Position numbers and translations under genes: made by a program | The notes under the pieces: model-generated | The model's input: the letters and a program-made list of their open reading frames with translations, nothing else | Told to the model about the DNA's origin: nothing | The model's database searches: none | In this document: positions 9,850 through 19,269 of the stretch, piece after piece | How the letters are laid out: every line of letters begins with the position of its first letter | Numbering within the stretch: position 1 is the stretch's first letter | Origin: Marinomonas aquiplantarum | GTDB taxonomy: Bacteria; Pseudomonadota; Gammaproteobacteria; Pseudomonadales; Marinomonadaceae | Assembly (NCBI RefSeq): GCF_003314975.1 | Contig: NZ_QNRF01000002.1 | Span: 310,001 to 374,000, forward strand | DNA length: 64,000 nt | Reading direction: 5' to 3'

Positions 9850-10863
9850 TTATTTTGCATTCATTAATGCAATGGTATTGTCGAGCATTCGGTTTGAGAA
9901 GCCCCACTCATTATCATACCAAGCCATGATTTTAACCAATTTACCTTGAACACGGGTTTGTGTCGCATCGAAGTTCGATGTGTAAGTGCTGTGGTTAAAG
10001 TCAGAAGAAACCAATGGATCATAATTAACATGCAGAACTTCTGCTAAAACAGGGTCTGCTTTGATCGCATCTTCTATAATTTGGTTTACTTCTTCTGTCG
10101 TTGTTTCGCGTGGTGCTAGGAAGGTCAAGTCAACCAAAGACACATTAATGGTTGGAACGCGCACTGCCATGCCATCAAATTTACCAACCAGCTCAGGGAC
10201 GACTAAGCCAACTGCAGCGGCGGCACCCGTTTTACTTGGGATCATGTTTTGTGCTGCTGCACGTGCACGGTACAAGTCTTCGTGGTACACGTCAGATAGA
10301 CGTTGGTCGTTAGTGTAAGCATGGATAGTTGTCATCAACCCGCTTTCAATGCCTAGCTTGTCGCTCAACGGCTTGGCAACAGGCGCCAAACAGTTAGTAG
10401 TACAAGACGCGTTAGAGATCACGGTCATGTCAGCAGTCAAAACGTCTTGGTTAACACCATAAACAACGGTAGCGTCTACTTCTTTACCTGGCGCTGAAAT
10501 GATGACTTTTTTGGCACCAGCAGAAATGTGGGCGCTGGCTTTCTCTTTAGTCGTAAAGAAACCAGTACATTCATAAACCACGTCTACACCTAGCTCTGCC
10601 CATGGAAGGTCAGCTGGGTTGCGCTCAGAGAAGGTACGGATTTTATCTTGGTTGATGTATAGGGCTTCATCATCAAAGGTAACTTCGCCAGAAAAACGGC
10701 CGTGTACCGTGTCGTATTTTGTTAAGTGGGCATTGGTTTTCGAGTCACCAAGGTCGTTGATGGCTACAATTTGGATTTGGTCACGCTTACCTGATTCATA
10801 TAAAGCTCTTAGCGTGTTGCGTCCGATACGTCCATATCCGTTGATAGCTACCTTAATAGTCAT
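9850..10863 (-). CDS. gap: Glyceraldehyde-3-phosphate dehydrogenase, type I
   Basis: 337 residues. It oxidises GAP to 1,3-bisphosphoglycerate with NAD(P)+. [12 protein letters not shown] is the dinucleotide-binding start, [10 protein letters not shown] holds the catalytic Cys, and HAYTNDQRL supplies the His. [20 protein letters not shown] resembles the enzyme associated with ED genes in pseudomonads. The ATG at 10863 is preferred to GTG two codons before, because AGAGGTG sits correctly upstream. It is the first gene of gap-pyk-mgsA and divergent from edd. The shared upstream region contains HexR-like boxes. Confidence 0.95.
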   Translation of the reverse strand: MTIKVAINGYGRIGRNTLRALYESGKRDQIQIVAINDLGDSKTNAHLTKYDTVHGRFSGEVTFDDEALYINQDKIRTFSERNPADLPWAELGVDVVYECTGFFTTKEKASAHISAGAKKVIISAPGKEVDATVVYGVNQDVLTADMTVISNASCTTNCLAPVAKPLSDKLGIESGLMTTIHAYTNDQRLSDVYHEDLYRARAAAQNMIPSKTGAAAAVGLVVPELVGKFDGMAVRVPTINVSLVDLTFLAPRETTTEEVNQIIEDAIKADPVLAEVLHVNYDPLVSSDFNHSTYTSNFDATQTRVQGKLVKIMAWYDNEWGFSNRMLDNTIALMNAK

Positions 10864-10935
10864 ACTCACCTCTAACTAGTGTGAAAAAGGCCGATGTTCG
10901 AATTCGAACATTCAGCATTCAATATTGTTCTTTGA

Positions 10936-10950
10936 CGTAAAAATACTACA
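10936..10950. promoter_or_regulatory. Candidate HexR operator, gap side
   Basis: CGTAAAAATACTACA matches about 10 of 15 positions of the published gammaproteobacterial HexR consensus TGTAATTAAATTACA, including both GTAA and TAC half-sites. It lies about 75 bp upstream of the gap start codon, so activation or repression from here is possible. Confidence 0.4.
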
Positions 10951-11096
10951 TAAGTAATTTTTTAAGCAAGGATTTGTAACAAATTCTTATGTAAATGATC
11001 ATCTTTTAATCAACTCTTGATTCAAATCAGAGTCTATACTGAAAGGTGTTACAAATTAAAGTGGATTTTAGCGCATTTTATGAGGATATCGAACTG

Positions 11097-11119
11097 TTTA
11101 TGTAAATAAATTACATAAA
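11097..11119. promoter_or_regulatory. HexR operator, strong candidate
   Basis: A perfect 9-bp inverted repeat TTTATGTAA/TTACATAAA separated by 5 bp. Its core, TGTAAATAAATTACA, differs at only two positions from the HexR consensus TGTAATTAAATTACA. It is about 130 bp upstream of edd. A hexR gene lies 4.5 kb away in this window. Confidence 0.75.
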
Positions 11120-11172
11120 AATCTAAAAATAATGCGATTTATTGAAGTTTTTGGGGTGAAATAAAATAAAAA

Positions 11173-11187
11173 TGTAGTAATATTACG
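11173..11187. promoter_or_regulatory. HexR-like operator proximal to edd
   Basis: TGTAGTAATATTACG contains the 10-bp palindrome GTAATATTAC and matches about 11 of 15 HexR consensus positions. It is about 60 bp upstream of the edd ATG, where a bound repressor would block transcription. Confidence 0.5.
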
Positions 11188-11243
11188 TAAAATATCGATC
11201 GCATTGTGGGATGTGATCAAACCTATAATAGGCGGAGAGAGTC

Positions 11244-13058
11244 ATGAATTCGATTGTTGCTAAGGTAACGAACGACATTATTGCGCGAAGTAAGACGCTG
11301 CGAGATCAATACCTTAAAGATATGAAGCAGGCCGAAGAGCAAGGTCCGCATCGTGGAACTTTATCCTGTGGTAATTTGGCACACGGCTTTGCCGCTTGTC
11401 AGCCACAAGAAAAACAAAAGTTGACCATGATGGAAGAGGCTAATGTCGGTATTATTTCTTCTTACAACGACATGTTGTCCGCACACCAGCCTTATGAAGC
11501 CTATCCAGATAAAATTCGTGCCGCTATTACGGCAATGGGGTCAGTTGCCCAAGTGGCAGGTTGCGTACCAGCCATGTGTGATGGTGTGACACAAGGTCAA
11601 GACGGTATGGAGCTGAGTTTATTCAGCCGTGACAACATTGCTCAAGGTGCGGCCATTGGTCTGTCTCACAATATGTTTGATTCCGCTATCTTCTTAGGGA
11701 TCTGTGACAAGATTGTGCCCGGCTTGCTGATTGCGGCATTGCGCTTTGGTCAATTGCCTTCTTTGTTTATTCCTGCAGGCCCAATGCAGTCTGGTATTAC
11801 CAATGCAGAAAAGGCGGCAGTACGCCAACGTTATGCACAAGGCAATGCGACACGTGATGAATTATTAGAGGCGGAATCCGCGTCTTATCACAGTGCAGGT
11901 ACTTGTACTTTCTATGGTACAGCGAACTCCAACCAGCTATTGGTTGAAATGATGGGCTTGCAATTGCCTGGCTCATCTTTTGTGAATCCTACAGACCCAT
12001 TGCGCGATTCTTTAACGGAATACGCAGCGCAATTGTCGACAAAAATTACCGCTCTTGGTCGTGACTATCGTCCTTTGTATAAAGTCATCGACGAGCGCAG
12101 CATTGTGAACTCCATTGTCGGTTTATTGGCAACGGGCGGTTCAACCAATCACACCATGCACATTGTGGCGTATGCCCGCGCCGCAGGCATTATTGTGACT
12201 TGGGATGACTTTGCGGAATTGTCCAAAGTGGTGCCGCTTTTGACGCGTATTTACCCGAACGGTCAAGCGGATATTAACCATTTCCATGCGGCAGGTGGTA
12301 TGGCTTTCTTGGTGAAACAACTGCTTAAGGGTGGGTTGTTACACGAAGACGTTCATACCATTGTTGGTCAAGGTTTAGAGCATTACACCAAAGAACCTTT
12401 CTTAGAAAACGGCAAGTTGATTTGGCGCGATGGTCCAAGTGAAAGCCTAGATTTAGACGTGGTTCGTCCTATTGATAATCCATTCAGTAAAGAGGGCGGT
12501 TTGTCCTTGTTGAAAGGCAATTTGGGACGTTCTGTGATTAAGGTCTCTGCTGTGAAAGAAGAGAACCGAGTTATTGAGGCGCCAGCGGCTGTTTTCCATA
12601 GTCAACATGAGTTGGCGGATGCCATTGGTAGCGGCGAATTAAAACGCGATTGTATTGCAGTGATTCGCTTCCAAGGGCCAAAAGCCATGGGGATGCCAGA
12701 GCTTCATAAGCTCACGCCTTTCCTTGGTAACTTGCAAGACCAAGGCTACAAAGTGGCTTTAGTGACAGACGGTCGTATGTCCGGTGCGTCAGGTAAAGTG
12801 CCTGCTGCCATTCATTTGACACCAGAAGCGCTTGCGGGTGGCCTAATTGCAAAAATTCAAGATGGCGACATGGTGCGCTTGGATGCCAATGAAGGCACTT
12901 TATCCTTATTGGTTTCTGATGAAGAGTTACAGCAGCGTGAAGCGGCGACACAAGATCTAACGGCTTCCCATCAAGGTATGGGACGTGAGTTGTTCAGCGC
13001 GCAACGTATTTTAGTAAGTGGCGCGGAACAAGGCGCTTGCAGCCTATTCAACGATTAA
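11244..13058 (+). CDS. edd: Phosphogluconate dehydratase (6-phosphogluconate to KDPG)
   Basis: 604 residues, the standard Edd length. It is an IlvD/Edd-family [4Fe-4S] dehydratase and the first dedicated ED enzyme. [48 protein letters not shown] and the C-terminal [16 protein letters not shown] are conserved; cysteines in the VPAMCDG and GICDKIVPG segments fit cluster binding. A GGAGAG Shine-Dalgarno precedes the ATG. eda, zwf and pgl are not in the window, so edd is separated from its usual partners. A strong terminator follows. Confidence 0.96.
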   Translation: MNSIVAKVTNDIIARSKTLRDQYLKDMKQAEEQGPHRGTLSCGNLAHGFAACQPQEKQKLTMMEEANVGIISSYNDMLSAHQPYEAYPDKIRAAITAMGSVAQVAGCVPAMCDGVTQGQDGMELSLFSRDNIAQGAAIGLSHNMFDSAIFLGICDKIVPGLLIAALRFGQLPSLFIPAGPMQSGITNAEKAAVRQRYAQGNATRDELLEAESASYHSAGTCTFYGTANSNQLLVEMMGLQLPGSSFVNPTDPLRDSLTEYAAQLSTKITALGRDYRPLYKVIDERSIVNSIVGLLATGGSTNHTMHIVAYARAAGIIVTWDDFAELSKVVPLLTRIYPNGQADINHFHAAGGMAFLVKQLLKGGLLHEDVHTIVGQGLEHYTKEPFLENGKLIWRDGPSESLDLDVVRPIDNPFSKEGGLSLLKGNLGRSVIKVSAVKEENRVIEAPAAVFHSQHELADAIGSGELKRDCIAVIRFQGPKAMGMPELHKLTPFLGNLQDQGYKVALVTDGRMSGASGKVPAAIHLTPEALAGGLIAKIQDGDMVRLDANEGTLSLLVSDEELQQREAATQDLTASHQGMGRELFSAQRILVSGAEQGACSLFND

Positions 13059-13103
13059 ACCTTTCCTCTGGCTACTAACATTTCGTTAGTAAATGGTGTT
13101 TGG

Positions 13104-13129
13104 GGGGCTTTTAAAAGCCCCTTTTTTTT
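13104..13129 (+). terminator. Rho-independent terminator after edd
   Basis: GGGGCTTTTAAAAGCCCC followed by eight T residues, 45 bp beyond the edd stop. Confidence 0.9.
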
Positions 13130-13202
13130 GCTCATTTTTCTTAACTTGCACACGTCTCGTAACCGAAAGCACATAAGGGCTCTAAAGACTCACCATCAGA
13201 GT

Positions 13203-13523
13203 TTAAACCTCTTTATTCTGTGAGAGCGTCTGAGATGGTAATTCGCCAAAGAAGAGCTGGTACTCCTGTGAGAATCGACCAAAGTGGTTGAACCCCCATT
13301 CCATGGCCATACTTGATACCTTAGTGCGACTGTTGGAGTTCATTAAGGCGTGACGTACTTGGGTCATGCGATATTTTTTTAACCATCCCAATGGGCTGTC
13401 GCCGAAATACTCTTTGAACCCTGAGAATAAGGTAAAGCGACTGACGCCAGCGTAATCACAAATGCCTTCAATCGTCACCTTGTCACGAGCATGGGTTTTC
13501 ATCCATTCACAGGCACGTATCAA
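13203..13523 (-). pseudogene. AraC-type regulator remnant (C-terminal DNA-binding domain only)
   Basis: 106 residues that correspond just to the double helix-turn-helix domain of an AraC regulator, ending FGRFSQEYQLFFGELPSQTL. The ligand-binding N-terminal domain is missing. The same frame is open upstream only to a TAG at about 13632-13634, and that stretch encodes no recognisable domain and has no ATG; the only start near the domain is a TTG at 13523 inside it. I read this as a decayed gene whose 5' two-thirds has been lost. A functional stand-alone DNA-binding protein is possible but less likely. Confidence 0.65.
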
Positions 13524-13689
13524 ATAAGCGGGTGTTGCTGGTCTACTGTGTTCTGGAGCGGATTCTTGTAGTTGACTGGTGAGCGTGTTTGTCTTTTGAG
13601 GGTGTGCTTTAGTATGTTGCGGTTTGGATTGCTAAGCAAAAAGGCAGATCCGTTTGTATTTCTGTTATCTAATTGATAGCGCCCATTAA

Positions 13690-13725
13690 AAAAGCCTCTT
13701 TTTACCAAGGTAAAAAGAGGCTTTT
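13690..13725. terminator. Long perfect hairpin, bidirectional terminator
   Basis: A 17-bp perfect stem AAAAGCCTCTTTTTACC/GGTAAAAAGAGGCTTTT with a 2-nt gap. It lies beyond the putP stop on the minus strand. A- and T-runs on either side fit termination in both directions. Confidence 0.75.
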
Positions 13726-13726
13726 A

Positions 13727-13744
13727 AATGAAATGCATTTCATT
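13727..13744. repeat. 18-bp perfect palindrome
   Basis: AATGAAATGCATTTCATT is fully self-complementary, directly abuts the 17-bp hairpin to its left, and lies 28 bp beyond the putP stop. A third short stem (CAGGG/CCCTG, 13748-13763) follows. It has no loop, so it suits a dimeric-protein site or a cruciform better than a terminator. Confidence 0.5.
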
Positions 13745-13771
13745 GAGCAGGGGGGGCTCCCTGTCACTGAT

Positions 13772-15268
13772 TTATTCCATTGTATCCAATGCTTTTTCGT
13801 ACTCGTCGAAAGACTGAGTCACTTCTTCTTCTGGTTCACCGCTCGCTAAGCTCACAATGAAGATCGCCAAAGTCGCTAGAATGAAACCAGGAACAATTTC
13901 ATAAACATCAAAGATGCCGCCTGACAATTGTTTCCAAACCACAACAGTGACACCACCGATTACGATACCAGCAAGTGCGCCGTTACGGTTCATCTTACGC
14001 CAGAACAAGCTTAGGATGATAGCAGGGCCAAATGCGGCACCAAAACCAGCCCATGCGTAGGATACTAGACCCAGTACAGAGCTTTCAGGGTTCAATGCTA
14101 AGATCAAAGCAATGATTGAGATAGCGATTACCGCAAAACGACCAACCATAACGATTTGTTGCTGAGTCGCTTCTTTGTTGAACAGTTGCTTGTAGAAGTC
14201 TTCAGCCAAAGCAGAAGAAGATACTAGCAATTGAGAATCCGCTGTACTCATGATCGCCGCAAGAATGGCTGCTAATAGGATGCCGGCCACAACAGGGTGG
14301 AAGATGGCATTAACCAAAATCATAAAGATTTTTTCTGGATCGTCTAACTGACCCGCTAGGTTTGCATCAACGTAAGTCAAACCGACTAGACCGATCAACA
14401 AAGCACCAGCCATAGAGATAAAGGTCCAAATCACCGCAATACGACGAGCGACTTTGATGTCTTTGTTAGAACGTGATGCTTTGAAACGTGCAAGGATGTG
14501 AGGCTGACCGAAGTAACCCAATCCCCATGCTACTAGTGAAATAATACCAATCGCGCTTAATGCTTCGCCTTTAGTGTTAGTCCAAATGTCTAGCAATTCA
14601 GGGTTCTTGTCCATCAAGGTGCTGCTCAATTGTGAGAAGCCACCATCCAGTGCGATGATAGGAACGATAACCAATGCCGCACTCATCATTAGGCCTTGTA
14701 CAAGGTCTGTCCAAGCAACCGCCAAGAAACCACCGAATAGAGTGTAGGACACAACACAAACGGTACCAATGATCACTGCGTAAGTGTAATCAAGACCAAA
14801 TACGGTTTCGAACAACTTACCGCCAGCCACTAGGCCAGAGCTGGTGTAGAAAAGGAAAAACAACAGGATGAATAGGGCTGAAATCGTCTGGATAAGCTTT
14901 GACTTATCATTGAAACGCTTAGATAGAAAGTCAGGTAGTGTTAGAGAGTTATCTGCTTGGATACTGTAAGTACGCAAACGTTTTGCGCAAATTAGCCAGT
15001 TTAACCAAGTACCCACTAATAGACCGCCAGCAATCCAGATGGATTCCATGCCGGCTGCATAGGCATAACCAGGAAGACCCAGTAGCAACCAGCCACTCAT
15101 GTCAGATGCGCCAGCAGACAAGGCTGTTGGCCAAGGGCCCAATGAGCGACCACCCAAGAAGTAGTCTTCTGAACTTGATGTACGTTTGTATGCGTATAAA
15201 CCAATTCCTAGCATTACCACAAGGTAGGCTAGAAAGGTAAAACTGATAGCAATATTGTTTTCTATCAT
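13772..15268 (-). CDS. putP: Sodium/proline symporter
   Basis: 498 residues with about 13 membrane helices, of the solute:sodium symporter family. It imports L-proline with Na+ across the inner membrane. The N-terminal SEDYFLGGRSLGPW and LSAGASDMSGWLLLGLPG motifs are those of PutP; the Asp in ASDMSGW (residue 56) corresponds to the essential Na+-site Asp55 of E. coli. VAWGLGYFGQPHIL and MSTADSQLLVSSSA are also present. No putA is adjacent, so uptake may serve osmoprotection or nutrition. The start is ATG at 15268. Confidence 0.95.
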   Translation of the reverse strand: MIENNIAISFTFLAYLVVMLGIGLYAYKRTSSSEDYFLGGRSLGPWPTALSAGASDMSGWLLLGLPGYAYAAGMESIWIAGGLLVGTWLNWLICAKRLRTYSIQADNSLTLPDFLSKRFNDKSKLIQTISALFILLFFLFYTSSGLVAGGKLFETVFGLDYTYAVIIGTVCVVSYTLFGGFLAVAWTDLVQGLMMSAALVIVPIIALDGGFSQLSSTLMDKNPELLDIWTNTKGEALSAIGIISLVAWGLGYFGQPHILARFKASRSNKDIKVARRIAVIWTFISMAGALLIGLVGLTYVDANLAGQLDDPEKIFMILVNAIFHPVVAGILLAAILAAIMSTADSQLLVSSSALAEDFYKQLFNKEATQQQIVMVGRFAVIAISIIALILALNPESSVLGLVSYAWAGFGAAFGPAIILSLFWRKMNRNGALAGIVIGGVTVVVWKQLSGGIFDVYEIVPGFILATLAIFIVSLASGEPEEEVTQSFDEYEKALDTME

Positions 15269-15674
15269 TATTGTCCCCTCGTTGAGATGCTGCGGATGGA
15301 ATAATGTGCCTTAATGCGACATTATTTTACAAGTCTCAGAATGCGTTTGAGTTAAACAAACAAACTGAAAAGCTGGGGTATAAAAACGAATTTCTAGACC
15401 ACATCCGAAGCGTTAAGTTGCGATTTTTATTGTGATAGTCTTTGAGCATAGATGTAAAAAAGATCATCATTTGCGTAAAGATAATGAATTTCATTTTAAC
15501 ACATTCAAGACATATTGCGATTTTATGGGGCTGAGGCGGGATTATCTTTCAGAATTCTCTGACAAATTTACAAAAAACTCTGAAACTGTGGTTTTGTTGT
15601 GATTGCCTTGGTTGGATTTTGATCAAAAAAAGAATGAAGGCCATTTGCCTTCATTCTTAGATCGGTTATTGCGG
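15269..15674. other. Intergenic region upstream of putP
   Basis: 406 bp. It should hold the putP promoter on the right-hand side of the gene and the hexR terminator (15630-15658). Several A/T tracts are visible. I see no small ORF with a convincing ribosome site and no clear operator. Confidence 0.5.
15630..15658 (-). terminator. Terminator-like hairpin downstream of hexR
   Basis: A 12-bp perfect stem AAGAATGAAGGC/GCCTTCATTCTT with a 5-nt loop lies 17 bp past the hexR stop. On the minus strand it is followed by a T-run. Confidence 0.85.
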
Positions 15675-16538
15675 CTATTTTTCGATCTTAGGCAGGCGAG
15701 TATCTTGTACACTTTGCTTAAGCTTTTTGAGGTGCGCATTGAACTCTGGACCACGTTTCAGTAATACACCGGTTGCCAGCGCATCGATCAGTGTTAAATA
15801 GACAATACGTGAGCTCATTGGCGTATAAATATCTGTGTCTTCTGTCTCTTCAATCGGCAGTACAATCGAACAGTGTTCCGTGAGAGGAGAGCCTGGATTG
15901 GTAATCCCAATAACCGATGCGCCAGCTTCACGAGCCACGCGAGCAGTTTCGATAAGGGGCAAAGTTCGACCCGTATAAGAGATTAGTACCACCGCATCAC
16001 CAGGATGTGTTCCTGCGGCGGCCATACGCTGAACCAAAATATCGGTATAAGCAACCACCGGCATGTTTAAGCGGAAGAATTTGTGGTGAGCGTCTTTAGC
16101 AACAGGGCCTGATGCGCCCAATCCATAAAACTCAATTCGGCGAGCTTGCGCTAATACGTCAACGGCTCGGCTAATTAAGGATTCAGGGAGAAGTTCTTGC
16201 GCACGGGTAAGGTTACTTTTTGCTGCTTCAAAAATTTTCGCGGTGACGGCGCCTGGGGCATCGTCTGGTTCAACGTTTAAATTAACATAAGGCGTTCCCG
16301 TCGCTAAGCTTTGTGCTAGCGAGACTTTAAAGTCAGGAAAACCACTGCCAATTAAGCTACGGCAAAAACGGTTAACAGTAGGTTCACTCACTTCCGCTCT
16401 GGCAGCAAGTTTGGCAATGCTAGAGTGAATGGTGGTTTTAGGATCCGCCAAAATGGCTTCAGCCACCTTTCGCTCAGATTTGCTTAGAGTGCTCAGGCGT
16501 TCTTGTATTTTACGAATAATGTCTTCGTGTTTATTCAT
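15675..16538 (-). CDS. hexR: HexR-type RpiR family regulator of central carbon metabolism
   Basis: 287 residues. An N-terminal RpiR helix-turn-helix (residues 1-77; LAARAEVSEPTVNRFCRSL) is joined to a SIS sugar-phosphate domain (about 125-260; EFYGLGASGPVAKDAHHKF, LISYTGRTLPLIE). The SIS part binds KDPG in Pseudomonas HexR, releasing DNA. The TPYVNLNVEPDD linker and overall sequence follow Pseudomonas HexR. In pseudomonads the gene sits beside zwf; here zwf, pgl and eda are absent. The edd and gap promoters 5 kb away hold matching operators. It is divergent from a kinase gene. Confidence 0.9.
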   Translation of the reverse strand: MNKHEDIIRKIQERLSTLSKSERKVAEAILADPKTTIHSSIAKLAARAEVSEPTVNRFCRSLIGSGFPDFKVSLAQSLATGTPYVNLNVEPDDAPGAVTAKIFEAAKSNLTRAQELLPESLISRAVDVLAQARRIEFYGLGASGPVAKDAHHKFFRLNMPVVAYTDILVQRMAAAGTHPGDAVVLISYTGRTLPLIETARVAREAGASVIGITNPGSPLTEHCSIVLPIEETEDTDIYTPMSSRIVYLTLIDALATGVLLKRGPEFNAHLKKLKQSVQDTRLPKIEK

Positions 16539-16626
16539 TGATCTGCTTCAGGTTGTCTATTGACTCGGATGATTCAGTTAGTCATTCTGACAGCCACTTA
16601 CAATTCTGGCAATAAAATGATGAAAA

Positions 16627-17520
16627 ATGAGCAAACTATCTGATTTTCTAATGGAAATTTCAGTCCATTTTCCTGAAATCGATGCTTATCAGGCAAGCGC
16701 ATTAGAGGAAGGCTTTACCAACCAAGTTTTTTTGCTGTCTCAGAATGGTTTACCGGCATTGATTCTACGTCTAGCTGACATTAATGAAGAGGCGTTTTAT
16801 ATCAATCGTCAGGCTGAGTTAAAGGTAATGAGCGAAGCAGCGTCATTTGGTTTGTCTCCTGAGCTGATTTGGCAAAGTGGTCCAGTGGTTGTGACCCGCT
16901 TTGTTCCTCAGGCGTCTTTGGATTGGCAAGTCAATCATGTCGACCAAGATATTGAACGCATTGCAAAGCAATTAAAACAAGCGCATCAGCTCTCTTTGAT
17001 TCAGCACGAATATCGCGTCGAGCAAGTGATTGCTTTGTATATCACGAGAATCAAAGCACTGACACAAGATCCGCTGTTACAAGCGGAATCTGAGTATCTG
17101 TATCTGTTGTTGAATCAATTAGATATTCAACCCAGTGGTTTGCCTGCGGTGCTTTGTCATAATGACCTTAACCCCAAGAACGTCTTGATGGATGAGCAAC
17201 GAATTTGGCTCATCGATTGGGAATACACTGGCGTTGGCGACCCTCTATTTGACCTGGCAGTGGTGGTGAAATCCCACAACTTAACGCGTCGACAAACGCT
17301 AGTTTTATTGGATGCATATCAGTTGACCTTGCCGCAACAGCAGGCGCTTGATTGTTTAGATAACTATTGTCGTGCTTATGCATTAAGGGAAATGGCTTGG
17401 CTTCTGTTAAAATACTTACTGAATCCTACTGATACTTTATCGTTAGATTATTATTTTGAATTTAAAGGAACGCCCAGTTTGAACCCTTTTATGACCCCTA
17501 CAAATGGTGTACAGAAATGA
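16627..17520 (+). CDS. APH/choline-kinase-like phosphotransferase
   Basis: 297 residues of the aminoglycoside-phosphotransferase/choline-kinase fold. The catalytic loop [14 protein letters not shown] (about residue 177) and the metal-binding [16 protein letters not shown] motif (about 196) are intact, while the N-terminal lobe has GFTNQVFLL. Relatives phosphorylate choline, ethanolamine, thiamine or related alcohols, so a small-molecule kinase is likely, but the substrate is unclear. Its TGA overlaps the ung ATG in an ATGA junction, so the two are co-translated. Confidence 0.75.
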   Translation: MSKLSDFLMEISVHFPEIDAYQASALEEGFTNQVFLLSQNGLPALILRLADINEEAFYINRQAELKVMSEAASFGLSPELIWQSGPVVVTRFVPQASLDWQVNHVDQDIERIAKQLKQAHQLSLIQHEYRVEQVIALYITRIKALTQDPLLQAESEYLYLLLNQLDIQPSGLPAVLCHNDLNPKNVLMDEQRIWLIDWEYTGVGDPLFDLAVVVKSHNLTRRQTLVLLDAYQLTLPQQQALDCLDNYCRAYALREMAWLLLKYLLNPTDTLSLDYYFEFKGTPSLNPFMTPTNGVQK

Positions 17521-18239
17521 CAGCCTGGATGACGCTAGAAAATGACTGGCAAGCCAAATTAGAAGATGAATTCAATCAAGATTATATGCTGTCACTACAG
17601 GCGTTTTTAGCTTCTCAGTCGGATGTTTCTGTATTCCCAGAAGAATCTCTTTATTTAGCAGCGTTAAATCAGACAAGCTTTGAGAATGTGAAAGTGGTGA
17701 TACTAGGGCAAGACCCTTACCACGGTGAAGGGCAGGCGCACGGTTTATCATTTTCTGTGAAAACGGGCACGAAAGTACCGCCTTCTTTAGTGAATATGTA
17801 TAAAGAACTGCAGCAAGATTTGGGCATCAAACCTGCTAATCATGGCTATTTAAAAGCTTGGGCTGAACAAGGTGTGTTGTTATTAAACAGCGTGCTGACC
17901 GTTGAGGCTGGGAAAGCGGGTTCCCATCAGAACAAAGGCTGGGAAACCTTTACGGACAAAATTATTGCCTTACTTAATCAGCAAAAGCAGGGGGTTGTGT
18001 TTTTACTGTGGGGAAGTTATGCCCAGCAAAAAGGTCGCTTCATTGATCGGCAGAAACACTGTGTATTGAAAGCGGTGCATCCTTCTCCTTTATCTGCCTA
18101 TCGTGGTTTCTTTGGTTGTGGGCACTTTTCTAAGGCTAACGAGTATTTACGTCAACAAGGGAAACAACCTATTGAATGGGCCTTAGAAGAGATCGAGCAA
18201 GATGATGAAAAAGAAGGGCAAATTCATTTGCCCTTCTGA
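17517..18239 (+). CDS. ung: Uracil-DNA glycosylase (family 1)
   Basis: 240 residues. Ung removes uracil from DNA to start base excision repair. [18 protein letters not shown] holds the catalytic Asp (D66) and water-activating motif, [16 protein letters not shown] the uracil pocket, and [18 protein letters not shown] the DNA-intercalating loop with the catalytic His. It overlaps the upstream kinase gene by 4 nt. The last codons form a hairpin that can act as a terminator for the convergent ygfZ. Confidence 0.97.
   Translation: MTAWMTLENDWQAKLEDEFNQDYMLSLQAFLASQSDVSVFPEESLYLAALNQTSFENVKVVILGQDPYHGEGQAHGLSFSVKTGTKVPPSLVNMYKELQQDLGIKPANHGYLKAWAEQGVLLLNSVLTVEAGKAGSHQNKGWETFTDKIIALLNQQKQGVVFLLWGSYAQQKGRFIDRQKHCVLKAVHPSPLSAYRGFFGCGHFSKANEYLRQQGKQPIEWALEEIEQDDEKEGQIHLPF
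18207..18237 (-). terminator. Terminator for ygfZ placed inside the 3' end of ung
   Basis: A perfect 12-bp repeat AGAAGGGCAAAT/ATTTGCCCTTCT with a 2-nt gap covers the last ung codons. On the minus strand it is followed by TTTTTC, giving a proper terminator for ygfZ; the ung direction lacks a good T-run. Confidence 0.7.
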
Positions 18240-18271
18240 TGTGTTTTGGGGTGAGGAATTAAATGTAAAAC

Positions 18272-19198
18272 TCAGTCTGCGAAGGGCTGTTGATAAGGCA
18301 GTTCAATTAAATGAATCTTTGCCCCGTCAAGAAACAGCTCTGAACATTCTGTGATGTCTTGGTTGAGGATGATTTGCGCAATATGATCATCGCCTATCTG
18401 CTCTACTGATAAGACTTGCCCAAGGTTTTTGCCTTCGCTATCAAGCAAGGCTTGCTGAGTATCCATGTCTCCTTGCCAGGTGGCCAGTGCCAATTGTTTT
18501 TTGGACTTGCCGCGATACTGCATACGAGCCACGATTTCTTGTCCTGTATAACACCCTTTCGTGAAACTGATGCCGCCAGTTGTTTGCATGTTTATCCATT
18601 GGGGCAATAGGTTTTCACTTTGTTCTAGCTGGATCAATGGTCGAGCCGCTAATAAAGATAACCCAGAAAGTATGGGGTTACTTTCCTGGTGCTCAGTTTG
18701 GTTTGCTTGAGTAACATGCCAATGAATGTTGAAAGGGTAACTCAGCAACTGCAACTGTATGCTGCCCATGTCGGTTGTTATGGGGAGCTGTTCGGCAAAT
18801 TGCTCTGGTTTGGTTGATTCATGGCTAACGGATAAGGTTTCCGTTATTTGAAACATGCCGGTCGCGTCCGTTAAGTCAGTCTTGAAGAAAACCGCGTATT
18901 TTTTAAGATGTGTCAAACTGCTGGCAATTAAATCCTGACTCATTAGCATCAGTATTGAGTCGTCTTTTTGCAGCATGAAAAAATTGCAGATGATGCGACC
19001 TTTGTTACTGCAAATTGCGCCGTATAAACCGGCTTCTGCGGAAAGCTTGTTTATATCGCAAGTGGTTTGCCCTTGCAGGAACTTTTTTGCATCGGTTCCG
19101 GTGATGGAGATTACACCAATGTCATGTTTAGGGTAGGTCGCTGTAGCAGATAGGTGTTTACTGACAAATTCGGATAACGCTAACATAATGGATTCCAT
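18272..19198 (-). CDS. ygfZ: tRNA-modifying/folate-binding protein YgfZ
   Basis: Up to 308 residues, from the GcvT-like folate-binding family. YgfZ supports assembly or repair of certain [Fe-S] enzymes such as MiaB and depends on tetrahydrofolate. The family signature with its key Cys is KGCYTGQEIVAR (C216). ISITGTDAKKFLQGQTTCDI is the usual N-terminal motif. Two ATGs four codons apart, at 19198 and 19186, are possible; GGAAT before the latter is a weak argument for 19186. In E. coli ygfZ lies beside sdhE-ygfX, here 11.7 kb away. Confidence 0.9.
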   Translation of the reverse strand: MESIMLALSEFVSKHLSATATYPKHDIGVISITGTDAKKFLQGQTTCDINKLSAEAGLYGAICSNKGRIICNFFMLQKDDSILMLMSQDLIASSLTHLKKYAVFFKTDLTDATGMFQITETLSVSHESTKPEQFAEQLPITTDMGSIQLQLLSYPFNIHWHVTQANQTEHQESNPILSGLSLLAARPLIQLEQSENLLPQWINMQTTGGISFTKGCYTGQEIVARMQYRGKSKKQLALATWQGDMDTQQALLDSEGKNLGQVLSVEQIGDDHIAQIILNQDITECSELFLDGAKIHLIELPYQQPFAD

Positions 19199-19269
19199 TG
19201 GCGGTTGAGCTCAGTCGGGTCTAAAGTCCTATTCATGGTGTCGAGAAGGGGCTTTTTCAATGGCCTGAA

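Larger units (their letters stand above)
10864..11243. promoter_or_regulatory. Divergent gap/edd regulatory region
   Basis: 380 bp, very AT-rich and with no coding potential. It must hold the promoters of gap (leftward) and edd (rightward). Three HexR-like inverted repeats are listed separately. Further TGTTACA and TTTGTAACAAA fragments around 10974-11052 suggest degenerate extra sites. I could not place -10/-35 boxes with confidence. Confidence 0.7.

Noticed and set aside
13520..13708. A 62-residue frame as the missing AraC N-terminal part
   Set aside because: It shows no AraC sensor similarity and overlaps the terminator hairpin.
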